A program made the translations under genes and the position numbers. The notes under the pieces are model-generated. The model was not told the DNA's origin, did no database searches, and saw nothing but the letters and a program-made list of their open reading frames with translations. A stretch of 64,000 nt of DNA from Anabaena minutissima FACHB-250 (GTDB lineage: Bacteria > Cyanobacteriota > Cyanobacteriia > Cyanobacteriales > Nostocaceae), in contig NZ_JACJRG010000023.1 in the NCBI RefSeq assembly GCF_014697125.1, positions 1-64,000 on the forward strand, written 5' to 3'. Position 1 is the first letter of the stretch; each line of letters opens with the position of its first letter. Of this stretch, positions 9,061 to 18,391 are shown piece by piece.

Positions 9061-10260
9061 TCAATCCGGTAACTTATACTGCCCAACGATCCGCTTGGCA
9101 AACTCCGGCACATGATCCTCCAACTTTCCTGGATAATTCCGCTTCACAAACAAATAATTCCGTGTAAAGTGCGAATCCATCGAGAACCGGGCATACTCCA
9201 AACCTTTAGGTCCGATTTTATCAATCACCACACCCATCAGTTTTGCTACCCACATCGGTAACGTTACACCCTTGTCATAGGCAGGAATCCCCTGCTGTAC
9301 AGCCTCTTTCCGATTCCCTTCAGACATCACAGGTTGAGTGTCTAACTGGTCCTGCACCAAGTCCAGCATTTCTTTACCTGTATCATTTCTCACTAAAATC
9401 CACTGCCAGCCGAAGGGCGCACCCATATAACCCACAACTAAATCCGCTAGGGAGTTGACGTAATCAAAGCAACTCATGCAGGAGGGAGCAAAGATATCTT
9501 TGAGTTGGTTAGTCTTTAAGCCAAAGAAGGGGACTTTTTCAATTGAGCCGTCTTCATGCTTAAAGTGGATGCGGAAGTCTTGCATGAATTCGTAATGTAC
9601 TACTGTCTCAGGCGATCGGCTGGTGGTTTCTAAGAATTTTTGCAGTCCAGCGCGGGTAACGTTATCTACGCAAGGTGTACCTAGAACATACAGCTTTTCT
9701 AGACCTAATTTTTTTTCGACGGCACGTAAGGCTTGAATTTGGCAACCAACCCCAATTACTAATAATCGTTTCATCCCTGATTGTTCTACCTGTTCCAATA
9801 TGGAAAGGTTGGGAGAAAGTGTAGGTTTATTTACCCGCGCTGCTAGTATTTCTTCTGCTGTGCGGGCAATCACAGGCATGGGTTGAAAGCGGTCTTCTTT
9901 GGTGTTCTGCACACAAACAACCCCTTCCACTAAGCCGCGATTCAGCATTTCGATGGCTATGCTGCTAACAATACCTGTCCATTGTGCGCCTTCGATGGGC
10001 TGCTGTTTCCGCGCTGCCATCATGTCTTGATGCACACCAAAGTAAAGTTCATCGGGGTTATCGAGATTCCGAGAACGGGTGTGTGTTTGTGCTTCTAGGG
10101 TGTCTATCTGTTGGGTGATAAACGCACAGGCTTCCTTGACATAGTGGATATAGTATGTATCGCACAGTCCGCACTCGCTGCATAGTTCTTTCGCAGGGCG
10201 ACGGCTGGTAGGTTTTAGGGCTTTGGCTTTTCTATGCTGGTTAGATTCAACAGAAGTCAT
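9061..10260 (-). CDS. bciB: 3,8-divinyl (proto)chlorophyllide 8-vinyl reductase, BciB type
   Basis: 399 residues of the F420-hydrogenase beta-subunit (FrhB) family. Cyanobacterial members with this architecture reduce the 8-vinyl group of divinyl chlorophyll precursors using ferredoxin. The N-terminal cluster C27-x2-C30-x2-C33 (CSECGLC) plus C45 and the later CMSC motif provide ligands for iron-sulphur clusters. The flavin-binding FrhB core follows (GVGCQIQALRAVEKKLG). The function follows from close resemblance to the cyanobacterial BciB branch rather than from context. The stop codon abuts an inverted repeat. Confidence 0.8.
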   Translation of the reverse strand: MTSVESNQHRKAKALKPTSRRPAKELCSECGLCDTYYIHYVKEACAFITQQIDTLEAQTHTRSRNLDNPDELYFGVHQDMMAARKQQPIEGAQWTGIVSSIAIEMLNRGLVEGVVCVQNTKEDRFQPMPVIARTAEEILAARVNKPTLSPNLSILEQVEQSGMKRLLVIGVGCQIQALRAVEKKLGLEKLYVLGTPCVDNVTRAGLQKFLETTSRSPETVVHYEFMQDFRIHFKHEDGSIEKVPFFGLKTNQLKDIFAPSCMSCFDYVNSLADLVVGYMGAPFGWQWILVRNDTGKEMLDLVQDQLDTQPVMSEGNRKEAVQQGIPAYDKGVTLPMWVAKLMGVVIDKIGPKGLEYARFSMDSHFTRNYLFVKRNYPGKLEDHVPEFAKRIVGQYKLPD

Positions 10261-10313
10261 ATAAATGTTTGTTTTATCAAGGCATCGCTTTTATTACAAT
10301 ACCTTCAGACGTT

Positions 10314-10463
10314 ATGAACTTGGCGATAGAGATTGAAAAAGAAGCGGACTGACGCTTCCTAGATGAAGTTATTGATTTTCCTCGTGTGCTGGCTTATGCA
10401 AAAACTAGATCAGAATCTATCACTAGAATAAGAATGCCTAACGGTAAAATCTACAAACCTTAA
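10314..10463 (+). pseudogene. decayed HicB-like antitoxin gene with in-frame TGA
   Basis: Reading from ATG at 10314, the frame gives MNLAIEIEKEAD, a TGA at codon 13, then RFLDEVIDFPRVLAYAKTR and ends at TAA (10461-10463). This resembles the N-terminal half of HicB-type antitoxins, whose consensus reads I-E-x-E-x-D-G-R-(W/F)-x-A-E-V-x-x-L-P-G-V. The TGA replaces the conserved Gly codon (GGA to TGA is one base change). The C-terminal half is missing, and no hicA-like toxin frame is seen nearby. Confidence 0.45.
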
Positions 10464-11128
10464 GCATTGAACAAACTCATAAACGCGATCGCAAACAACT
10501 CTCTCCTGTTCTATAACCCCATGATTGCTTGATGGTTGATGATTTATTTGTGATATCAGTCCAGTAATCACACTAGTTTATATTTCTGTAGTGTAAGATA
10601 TATAATCCTTTAAAGGTATTGACAAACTTCAACTTTGTAATTTTCATATTGCAAATTTTTAAAAAAAGTTATAAATTATTAATTTGTAGGGGAAAAATAA
10701 TCTTGATCACTAGATCCTAATTAAGTAAAGATAACTAGAAGTCATTGAGACTTCACTTCATCTAAACCTTAAACAGTTTGAGAGATATGTTTTTGTTTGG
10801 TAAAGGCAAGCTCTGCTCATACAAAAGAGCTATGGATAAGCTAAAAATATATCTTATCTGACTGTCTTTATTAATCTTTTTATTACTTGGGTATGGAATC
10901 ACAGCTAGCTGTAGATTACCACAAGAATAACTGATTATAAAGTGAATTAATTGTTCATTACGCATTATACAAAATAGTAACAGCTTGAAATAATCAGTTT
11001 GGGCTGTTGATGTTGGAGGATTTTTGCCCTAGCAAAAATTCTCTCTGTTATGCTGAACAAGAGTACAAATTATCGCGAAGAAAGCGCATCTACCAAAAAT
11101 TTATACCCACAATGGAGTTAGTCTGGCG
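10464..11128. other. AT-rich intergenic region upstream of the invertase
   Basis: About 665 bp with no supportable gene. The short minus-strand frame near 10762-10965 has no family features. It presumably contains the promoter and 5' leader of the invertase at 11129, but no confident promoter can be assigned. Confidence 0.4.
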
Positions 11129-12574
11129 ATGCAGAAAATCAACGAATTACTAACAGATGAAAATATAGAAGCATCTGCTTGGGAAGCACTAGAAAAATCA
11201 ATTTTATATTATAAAGGTCGCCCTGTGGGGACAGTAGCAGCCTATGATGTTTCTGTAGAGGCGTTGAATTACGACCAATGTTTTATTCGGGATTTTGTTT
11301 CGTCAGCTTTGCTTTTTCTGATCAAAGGTAGAACAGAGATTGTCCGCAACTTTTTAGAAGAAACTTTAAAGTTACAACCTAAAGAAAGACAGTTAGATGC
11401 TTATAAGCCAGGTAGGGGTTTGATACCAGCGAGTTTTAAAGTAGTATCAGAGCATGGTGAAGAGTATTTAGAAGCAGATTTTGGTGAACACGCGATCGCT
11501 AGAGTCACACCAGTAGATTCTTGTTTATGGTGGATCATTTTATTGCACTCTTATGTAGTAGCAACAAAAGATTTTTCTTTAGCCTATAAACCTGAATTCC
11601 AAACAGGTATTAGGTTAATCATGGAAATCTGTCTGGCTAATCGCTTTGATATGTATCCCACGCTGTTAGTTCCCGATGGTGCTTGCATGATTGACCGCCG
11701 CATGGGTATCTATGGACACCCTCTAGAACTGCAAGTCCTATTTTATTCGGCGTTGCGTGCGGCACGGGAGATGCTAATTTGTAAAGGTAATCAAGATGTT
11801 GTAGAAGCAATTGATAATCGTTTACCGCTTTTGTGCGCCCATATTCGTCAGCATTATTGGATTGATCTCAATCGTCTCAATGCTATTTATCGCTTCAAAA
11901 GTGAAGAATACGGTAAAACAGCAGTCAATCTTTTTAACATCTATGTAGACTCTATTCCCTATTATGAATTAGATAAATGGCTACCAAAAAAAGGTGGTTA
12001 TTTAGCAGGTAATGTTGGCCCATCACAGTTAGATACTCGGTTCTTTGCACTGGGTAACTTGATGGCAATTATTTCAGACTTGGCGACAGAAGAACAAGCT
12101 CAAGCAATTATGAATCTTGTAGAAGAAAGATGGGAAGATTTAGTGGGAGATATGCCCATGAAAATCTGCTATCCAGCTTTAGAAAATGAAGAGTACAGAA
12201 CTGTTACAGGATGCGACCCTAAGAATATACCTTGGTCATATCATAATGCAGGTAGTTGGCCTGTTTTGATGTGGATGTTAACAGCAGCATCTATAAAAAC
12301 TAATAAACCTTATTTGGCAACTAAGGCGATTGAAATTGCCCAAACACGACTGTTTGAAGATGAATGGCCAGAATATTATGATGGCAAAAAAGGACGATTG
12401 ATTGGGAAGCAATCTAGAAAATATCAAACCTGGACGATTGCTGGTTTCTTATTAGCAAAAGAATTAATTAAAGACCCATCTTATTTATCGTTAGTCAGTT
12501 TTGATAAATTGCCATCAGAATTAGTTTCGCGCGCCTGTGAATTTGAAATCAGTAGCGTAGAACCATATCGATAA
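11129..12574 (+). CDS. GH100 alkaline/neutral invertase
   Basis: 481-residue soluble glycoside hydrolase family 100 enzyme, splitting sucrose into glucose and fructose in the cytoplasm. Family motifs run along the whole chain: YDQCFIRDFVSSAL, AYKPGRGLIPASFK, VTPVDSCLWWI, GACMIDRRMGIYGHPLELQ (Asp189 is the candidate catalytic acid) and the C-terminal IPWSYHNAGSWPVLMWML with EDEWPEYYDGK. Two paralogues, InvA and InvB, are known in Anabaena. I cannot tell which this is. No signal peptide is seen. A hairpin terminator lies just downstream. Confidence 0.92.
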   Translation: MQKINELLTDENIEASAWEALEKSILYYKGRPVGTVAAYDVSVEALNYDQCFIRDFVSSALLFLIKGRTEIVRNFLEETLKLQPKERQLDAYKPGRGLIPASFKVVSEHGEEYLEADFGEHAIARVTPVDSCLWWIILLHSYVVATKDFSLAYKPEFQTGIRLIMEICLANRFDMYPTLLVPDGACMIDRRMGIYGHPLELQVLFYSALRAAREMLICKGNQDVVEAIDNRLPLLCAHIRQHYWIDLNRLNAIYRFKSEEYGKTAVNLFNIYVDSIPYYELDKWLPKKGGYLAGNVGPSQLDTRFFALGNLMAIISDLATEEQAQAIMNLVEERWEDLVGDMPMKICYPALENEEYRTVTGCDPKNIPWSYHNAGSWPVLMWMLTAASIKTNKPYLATKAIEIAQTRLFEDEWPEYYDGKKGRLIGKQSRKYQTWTIAGFLLAKELIKDPSYLSLVSFDKLPSELVSRACEFEISSVEPYR

Positions 12575-12625
12575 TAGTAATAGTGTCTTTTGGTCTATTA
12601 GTCTAAATTATTCCTGAAAGCCAAT

Positions 12626-12656
12626 AACCCCGTTTTCTTTAAGAAACTGGGGTTTT
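12626..12656 (+). terminator. probable terminator of the invertase gene
   Basis: CCCCGTTTTC and GAAACTGGGG (12628-12652) form a stem with one wobble and one mismatch around a TTTAA loop, followed by TTTT. It lies 50 bp after the invertase stop. Confidence 0.55.
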
Positions 12657-12814
12657 GTATTCTTATTTATAAATCAGCAAAAAAAAGAATAATTCAGTAT
12701 TTACGGCAGATGTGAACGAAAACCTAATTTTTGCTTAGTGGTAATTCATGTAGCCGTAGACCACTAATTTTGTGATATTTTGCGTAAGTCCTATGATTAA
12801 CAAGCTCCTAAATT

Positions 12815-13106
12815 TATAGCGTTTCTTGGTCGAGTGAGATAGCACTCCGCCCCCAACCCCCTCCTCCGAAGTTCTGTTTGGAGGGTGGTTTCATACGAAA
12901 AAAGGAAAATATATAAGTCTTGATTTCTCGTTTTGTGGTGTGGCTTTTACCCCTCTCCAAACCTCTCCCCCACTGGGGGCTTTGAAATCCAAGTTTAGTT
13001 TTTCTCTGCTTGTATGAAACCACCCTGCTTCGCCGAAGTTCTGTTCGGCGGAAACCGCCGCGAAGAGAGGACTATGATTTACCTCATATAATTAGGAAAC
13101 GCTATA
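12815..13106. repeat. MITE-like element with nested inverted repeats
   Basis: Outer 11-bp arms TATAGCGTTTC (12815-12825) and its exact complement (13096-13106) enclose a second perfect 14-bp pair GGGTGGTTTCATAC (12883-12896) and complement (13012-13025). Two similar short hairpins containing GAAGTTCTG lie beside the inner arms. The 292-bp unit has no coding capacity that I can support. It sits just upstream of rsmB. Confidence 0.55.
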
Positions 13107-13142
13107 TAGGGATTGTTAATTTTGAATTCGGAGTGCAGCGAT

Positions 13143-14492
13143 GTGACAAATCCCCGTCAAATAGCTTTTTTAACCCTACGAGATGTTCATAAAGGGGCTT
13201 ACGCTGATGTTGCATTAGATAGGGTGCTACGAAAAGTTAACCTATCTGATATTGACCGCCGTTTGGTGACAGAATTAGTATATGGCAGCGTTAGAAGACA
13301 ACGTACTCTTGACTCTCTAATTGACCAACTCGCCAAAAAGAAATCTCATCAACAGCCGAGCGAACTCCGCAGTATTTTACATTTAGGCTTTTATCAACTG
13401 CGTTATCAAGAACGTATCCCTGTATCTGCGGCTGTCAATACTACAGTCCAACTGGCTAAAGATAATGGTCTGGCTGGACTTACAGGTTTTGTGAACGGTT
13501 TGTTACGTCAGTACGTTCGTTTAGCAGAAAAATTACCAGACCTTTTAGAGTTACCAGAAAATCCAGTAGAACGGTTAGGAATTTTACACAGTTTTCCTGA
13601 TTGGATAATCCAAGTTTGGTTAGAACAATTGGGTGTAGAGGAGACGGAAAAACTCTGTGAGTGGATGAATCAAACACCCACAATTGACTTAAGAATTAAT
13701 CCTCTACGTACTTCGATTGAGGAAGTAGAGACAGCTTTAACATCGGCGGGGATTTTAGCTAGACGAATACCTCATTTACCCCAAGCTTTACGATTAATTG
13801 GGAATAGTGGGGCGATTCAAAATCTCCCTGGATTTAATGAAGGTTGGTGGGTTGTCCAGGATGCTAGCGCGCAGTTAGTGAGTCATATACTTGACCCCCA
13901 ACCTGGGGAAGTAATTATTGATGCTTGTGCTGCGCCAGGGGGGAAGACAACCCACATGGCTGAGTTAATGCAGGATGAAGGAAAAATCTTGGCTTGCGAT
14001 CGCACTGCCTCCCGGTTGCGTAAACTTAAAGATAATGCCCAACGCCTGGGTTTACACTCAATTGAAATTTACACTGGCGACAGTCGGAATTTACCACAGT
14101 TTGATCATACCGCCGACCGGGTTTTATTAGATGCCCCTTGCTCTGGTTTAGGTACTCTCCACCGTCATGCTGATGCGCGTTGGCGACAAACACCCGCCTC
14201 TGTGGTAGAACTTTCGACACTGCAAAAGGAGCTAACATCACAAACATCAAATTTTGTCAAACCAGGTGGGGTGCTAGTTTATGCTACTTGTACCCTACAC
14301 CCAGCCGAAAATGAAGGTGTGATTACAGAATTTTTAAGAGAGCATTCCGATTGGCAAATTGAACCTTTGAGCGTTGATTCACCCTATTCAATTTATAGTA
14401 CACCCCAAGGTTGGTTAAAAGTTTGGCCTCATCGTCAAGACATGGATGGGTTTTTCATGGTGCGCTTAAGAAAAACCAATGATTCGGGGTGA
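13143..14492 (+). CDS. rsmB: 16S rRNA (cytosine-967-C5)-methyltransferase RsmB
   Basis: Methylates C967 of 16S rRNA. The N-terminal NusB-like RNA-binding domain spans about residues 1-140 (RRLVTELVYGSVRRQRTLD). The SAM-dependent catalytic domain follows, with DACAAPGGKTTHMAEL, the cysteine motif LDAPCSGLGTLHRHAD and the second cysteine in YATCTLHPAENE. An upstream TTG at 13113 is possible. The GTG at 13143 (MTNPRQIAFLTL) is chosen because GGAG lies 9 bp before it and conservation starts there. That gives 449 residues. Confidence 0.9.
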   Translation: MTNPRQIAFLTLRDVHKGAYADVALDRVLRKVNLSDIDRRLVTELVYGSVRRQRTLDSLIDQLAKKKSHQQPSELRSILHLGFYQLRYQERIPVSAAVNTTVQLAKDNGLAGLTGFVNGLLRQYVRLAEKLPDLLELPENPVERLGILHSFPDWIIQVWLEQLGVEETEKLCEWMNQTPTIDLRINPLRTSIEEVETALTSAGILARRIPHLPQALRLIGNSGAIQNLPGFNEGWWVVQDASAQLVSHILDPQPGEVIIDACAAPGGKTTHMAELMQDEGKILACDRTASRLRKLKDNAQRLGLHSIEIYTGDSRNLPQFDHTADRVLLDAPCSGLGTLHRHADARWRQTPASVVELSTLQKELTSQTSNFVKPGGVLVYATCTLHPAENEGVITEFLREHSDWQIEPLSVDSPYSIYSTPQGWLKVWPHRQDMDGFFMVRLRKTNDSG

Positions 14493-14549
14493 ATACGATC
14501 AAGGATTGTACGATTTGATGAAAGCCTGAATCTCCCAGAGGAGGCAGCA

Positions 14550-14972
14550 ATGATAACTGATGCCAATGTCAAAAATTTAGTTAAAATTCTGATTGGAGCT
14601 GCATGGATCGACGGCAGAATTCAACCAGAAGAACGGCAATATCTACGTGAAATAGCTCAGGCCAAAGGTTTGGCTACAGATCCAGAGATTAAACCGTGGC
14701 TGTATGAATTAGTTCCGGTACAACCCAATGAATGTTACGCATGGGTGAAAGAATACTTAGGCGATCGCCCCAGCAGTGAAGACTGCGAAAATCTGATTGA
14801 GGCCATCAGTGGTTTAATTTACAGTGATGGTGAGGTAGCGATCGAAGAAGCAAGACTCTTGACAAAATTGCAAGAGTTAACCCAAATGAATGAATCCAAT
14901 CAGTCAGCGCATACTGCACTGCTCAAAAAAATTCAAAAGCTTTACCGTCGTTGGGTTGAAGTTCAGAACTAA
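14550..14972 (+). CDS. TerB family protein
   Basis: 140-residue all-helical protein with two TerB-like half motifs, GAAWIDGRIQPEERQYL and GLIYSDGEVAIEEARLL. These acidic motifs bind metal in TerB homologues. Its role in cyanobacteria is unknown. GAGGAGG immediately upstream is a strong Shine-Dalgarno. It lies 57 bp after rsmB on the same strand, so it may be co-transcribed. Confidence 0.8.
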   Translation: MITDANVKNLVKILIGAAWIDGRIQPEERQYLREIAQAKGLATDPEIKPWLYELVPVQPNECYAWVKEYLGDRPSSEDCENLIEAISGLIYSDGEVAIEEARLLTKLQELTQMNESNQSAHTALLKKIQKLYRRWVEVQN

Positions 14973-15005
14973 CTATAGTCAAAAGTCTTTAGCTTAGACT
15001 TGATT

Positions 15006-15040
15006 GACTAATGACTAATGACTAATGACTAATGACTAAT
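15006..15040. repeat. heptamer tandem repeat (GACTAAT x5)
   Basis: Five exact tandem copies of GACTAAT. The array ends on the first base of the complement of the stop codon of the Psb35-like gene (stop at 15040-15042 on the minus strand). Confidence 0.85.
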
Positions 15041-15267
15041 TATGACTTCGGTTCACCCAGACCCGGAGTTTCTTCTTTTTCGATTTTAGGCACAAAATCA
15101 GGACGCTCCTTGCTTTCCCAACCAGCAGGACGTTTAGAATTGTACCAAGCAATAGAACCAATGCTGATAGCAGCAATAAAGCCTACTACATACACTAATG
15201 TAAAAGCTAGAGGAAAATGAGAGCCACTTGTGGCGACAGAATCTACTGTTTGCATCAATAATGGCAT
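15040..15267 (-). CDS. psb35: Psb35-like small photosystem II assembly protein
   Basis: 75-residue protein with one transmembrane helix (FPLAFTLVYVVGFIAAISIG), followed by a conserved basic and proline-rich tail (WYNSKRPAGWE). This matches the small cyanobacterial thylakoid protein annotated Psb35, which is associated with the CP47 assembly module. Identification is from memory of that short family and is therefore moderate. AGGAG lies 7 bp before the ATG. A heptamer array abuts the stop. Confidence 0.6.
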   Translation of the reverse strand: MPLLMQTVDSVATSGSHFPLAFTLVYVVGFIAAISIGSIAWYNSKRPAGWESKERPDFVPKIEKEETPGLGEPKS

Positions 15268-15850
15268 ATATATGCTCCTAAGTTACGCAACACTTCTTAA
15301 TACAGTATAGAAACAGAGTATCATTTACATCTACTATCAGTGGGAAATATCTGATATTAAATGAGAGAGATCAGATATTTCCCAAGTATGAGATCAGTCG
15401 TGGTTGTATCTAATACCAGTTCTCAGAATATTTGCAACACGTTAATCATCTGTAAGGATGCAAGGTTTTGTACCCTTGTTAGTATATTTTTTAACTAAGT
15501 GTATTTTTTGCCCTTACAAATTTCCTTAAAAAGCACTTATTACAACAAGTTATTTTTTCCTTTTTATTCAAAATTAGTGATAAAAATTCTATTTTTTAGT
15601 CATAGAAAAAATACTGTTTACAGACTTAAAATAACGTCTGTTTAAAGGATTGAAAACCACCTCTCCAAAGCTCTCCCCTGTAATTTAAGAGTCTTCAAAA
15701 GATTTATTGTCCGTTGAAAAGCAAATAAATTTAAGCCCCTTTCCCCGTCCGAGAGGGATTGCGGAGAGGTTCATCGCACTCACATTAAAAGACAGCTTGC
15801 ATCATAACAAAAACAGCAACTTGTCATAAATTGTCAAGATATTTATATAT
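15268..15850. other. intergenic region
   Basis: AT-rich stretch between the divergent Psb35-like gene and the TonB-dependent receptor. A C-rich segment near 15660-15780 resembles dispersed non-coding repeats. No gene can be supported. Confidence 0.4.
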
Positions 15851-15904
15851 GACACGCTGTCAAACTTGAAAAATAAGTGAACCTAGCAAATAAGACAGAG
15901 TGTC
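15851..15904 (+). promoter_or_regulatory. paired GACA-N3-TGTC dyads
   Basis: GACACGCTGTC (15851-15861) and GACAGAGTGTC (15894-15904) are two dyads with identical half-sites, both followed by AAACT. Their starts are 43 bp apart, close to four helical turns. This is the layout of an operator pair upstream of the TonB-dependent receptor. The regulator is unknown. Confidence 0.5.
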
Positions 15905-15930
15905 AAACTAAAATAATCCAATAAAAGTGC

Positions 15931-15985
15931 TTGACAGATATTCGTATTTATCGATAGTGTTTTGTTTAGTTAATAAATACGAATA
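15931..15985 (+). promoter_or_regulatory. promoter with 13-bp inverted repeat
   Basis: TTGACA (15931-15936), a 16-bp spacer and GATAGT (15953-15958) form a sigma70-like promoter. A perfect inverted repeat, TATTCGTATTTAT (15939-15951) and ATAAATACGAATA (15973-15985), brackets the -10. It could be an operator or a 5'-leader hairpin for the receptor gene. Confidence 0.5.
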
Positions 15986-16009
15986 ATCATTTTAATTTTG
16001 GAGAACTCA

Positions 16010-18112
16010 ATGAGGCAAAAGTTATGGATGCTGCCATTAAGTTTATTAGGTGCATTCGTTGGTTCACCATCATTAGCATCAGAGATTGCAGTTGAAGAAT
16101 CGGATATTAATCAAAAATATCAAAATTTTAATCCAGATATTTTGCAAGTGAGTGAAGTAATCCAACACTCTACCGATGCAATATTATTGATGCAGCCATC
16201 GAAGTTACAAGTAGTTCAATCTGAGAAATTAGCACAAGCTGAAGTCCCATTAGAAGATGATGCAGATATCAGTTTAGAAGCCATAGGCGAACAAGATTCA
16301 CTACCTCAATCTACACCAACTTACATTATTGAAAAAGAGGAAATTCAAAAACAAGGAGCAACAAGCGTTGCTGATGTTTTAAAAAGAATGCCGGGGTTTG
16401 CTATCAATGATGTTGGACACGGTGCAGACATTCACACAGGTACATATTATCGCGGACATTCAATTAACCAGTCTGTCTTTTTAATTAATGGTAGACCGAT
16501 TAATAATGATGTGAATACCTATCATGGTGCTACAGATTTAAATAGTATTCCTGTAGAAGCAATTGAGAGAATAGAAGTATCTAGCGGTGCATCCACAGCT
16601 TTGTATGGTTCTTCAGCTTTTGGCGGAGTAATTAATATTATTACTAAACAAGGTAGCAGCACTCCCAAGTTTAACGCCGCAGCAGAATTTGGTTCGTTGA
16701 ATTTAAATAATCAACAAACTAGTTTTAGTAGTGGTGGCAAAAACTTTAGATATAATTTGAGCTTTGAACGATTTTTTATTGATAATCGTTATAAAGTACC
16801 TCAAGGTGCAGCTAACCGCGATGCTAGCGGTAATTTATTCAATGCAGATACAGCGACTAGTACATATTTTGGTAACTTTGCTATTGATTTGAACCCCAAA
16901 AATACCTTGAGTTTTGATGTTAAAAAACTCAGTAGTCGTCGTGGGTTGATTTATTTCGGCTTCCCTTTGCAAAGAGACAGGTTAGACCATGATGGATTAA
17001 ATATTGGTTTATCTTGGCGATCGCAACTTGCCCAAGGCTCTAACCTTACCACTACACTAGGTTATAACCAAGACTACTTTAATACTTACGGCCCTACAGT
17101 TTTCCAAGGCAACACATTTTACCGCACTGGCACATTAGACACACAAAACTTAACCGCCAGAGTAGACCATGAATGGCGACTCACCGCTAATAATCGTCTA
17201 CGTTGGGGTTTAGATTTAAAAAATACCAATTTAGATGGGATTACTAACAGCAACAGCCCCAATCGAATCGCGTTGAATGAAGAAGAAAATCGCAGTGTAT
17301 TGAATACAGCCTTATTTGCGGTTAATACTTGGGATTTGAGCGACACTTTTCAGGTAGATTTAGGTTTAAGACAAAGCTTTGATTCCCAATTTGGCAATTA
17401 TCTCAATCCCAGTGTCGGTTTGCGTTATGCGATGTCTCCAAATCTGGCTGTGCGGGGAAGCTGGGCTGGCGGACAACGTAACCCAGGATTAGACCAGTTA
17501 TATCTTTATGATACGGTGCATGGTTGGTTGTCTAATCCAGATTTAAAACCAGAAATAGGATCATCATGGACTGCGGGGCTAGATGTTAATTTTACTCAAG
17601 ATTTGACAGGACAATTTACCTACTTTGGTAGTAGTTTAGATAATCGTCTGGGAATTATTCAAGGGCAATGGCAAAACATTGGACTAGTTGATACTAATGG
17701 ATTAGAAGCTGCATTGCGTTGGCGATTTACTAGGAATTGGTCAACGTTTGTTAACTACACTTATACTGATGCTCAAATTAAAACAGGAACAGAGCGCGGT
17801 TTGCAATTGGGTTTGATTCCTTATTCTAATTTGCAAGCTGGAATTGGCTATCAACAAAATGGATGGCAAGCCAATCTATACGCTACATATAATAGTGGTG
17901 CTAGAAGGGCTTTGTTTAATAATCCTAATGATAAAAATACAGACTTTGCGCCATCTTACGTGAATTTTGACTTGAGTGGGCGCATCCCTTTAAGTAAAGG
18001 TTTGGGGCTGACGTTTTATTTAGAAAATTTACTTGGCGAACAATACGAACGAGTGAACAGAATTTATAGTCCTGGGTTTACTTTCCGGGTTGGTTTAAGT
18101 TCAAGTATTTAA
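16010..18112 (+). CDS. TonB-dependent outer-membrane receptor
   Basis: Starts at the ATG preceded by GGAG (16001-16004) and gives 700 residues, with a signal peptide (MRQKLWMLPLSLLGAFVGSPSLA). An extension follows, then the plug domain (about 100-210: PTYIIEKEEIQKQGATSVADVLKR, VFLINGRPI, RIEVSSGASTALYGSSAFGGVINI). The remainder is a 22-strand-type beta barrel ending in FTFRVGLSSSI. Such proteins import siderophores, cobalamin or other large nutrients across the outer membrane with energy from TonB. The ligand cannot be told, and no TonB/ExbBD or ABC partner is adjacent. Confidence 0.88.
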   Translation: MRQKLWMLPLSLLGAFVGSPSLASEIAVEESDINQKYQNFNPDILQVSEVIQHSTDAILLMQPSKLQVVQSEKLAQAEVPLEDDADISLEAIGEQDSLPQSTPTYIIEKEEIQKQGATSVADVLKRMPGFAINDVGHGADIHTGTYYRGHSINQSVFLINGRPINNDVNTYHGATDLNSIPVEAIERIEVSSGASTALYGSSAFGGVINIITKQGSSTPKFNAAAEFGSLNLNNQQTSFSSGGKNFRYNLSFERFFIDNRYKVPQGAANRDASGNLFNADTATSTYFGNFAIDLNPKNTLSFDVKKLSSRRGLIYFGFPLQRDRLDHDGLNIGLSWRSQLAQGSNLTTTLGYNQDYFNTYGPTVFQGNTFYRTGTLDTQNLTARVDHEWRLTANNRLRWGLDLKNTNLDGITNSNSPNRIALNEEENRSVLNTALFAVNTWDLSDTFQVDLGLRQSFDSQFGNYLNPSVGLRYAMSPNLAVRGSWAGGQRNPGLDQLYLYDTVHGWLSNPDLKPEIGSSWTAGLDVNFTQDLTGQFTYFGSSLDNRLGIIQGQWQNIGLVDTNGLEAALRWRFTRNWSTFVNYTYTDAQIKTGTERGLQLGLIPYSNLQAGIGYQQNGWQANLYATYNSGARRALFNNPNDKNTDFAPSYVNFDLSGRIPLSKGLGLTFYLENLLGEQYERVNRIYSPGFTFRVGLSSSI

Positions 18113-18226
18113 TACCAAGACAGGGGGATGACTCCTTGGCTTAGGCTTAGGCTTCTATCTATGCACAGATGTCCTGACGCGCATTTCTCACAAGCAGTAG
18201 ATACAAGGTTGGGTTAAGCGCAGCAC

Positions 18227-18274
18227 AACCCAACATGGATTTTGAAAGCTTAAACTATATCTCTGTGTTGGGTT
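18227..18274. repeat. dispersed inverted repeat AACCCAACA
   Basis: AACCCAACA (18227-18235) pairs with TGTTGGGTT (18266-18274). It lies between the receptor and the RTX-type gene and could form a hairpin or be a dispersed repeat. Confidence 0.5.
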
Positions 18275-18391
18275 TCCTTACGTCAATCCGGGTTGAGTAG
18301 CTGCATAATTCTCTCAAGTCAAACATATCTCTAGTTAGAGGTTCATCCGAGCCTGTTGACAGAAAATTTTTGACAACGAGGAGAAATCAAT

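Noticed and set aside
10762..10965. 67-residue minus-strand frame
   Set aside because: AT-rich chance frame without ribosome site or homology-like motifs.
15268..16009. Cobalamin riboswitch upstream of the TonB-dependent receptor
   Set aside because: No recognisable B12-box-like conserved core. The visible structures are short dyads.
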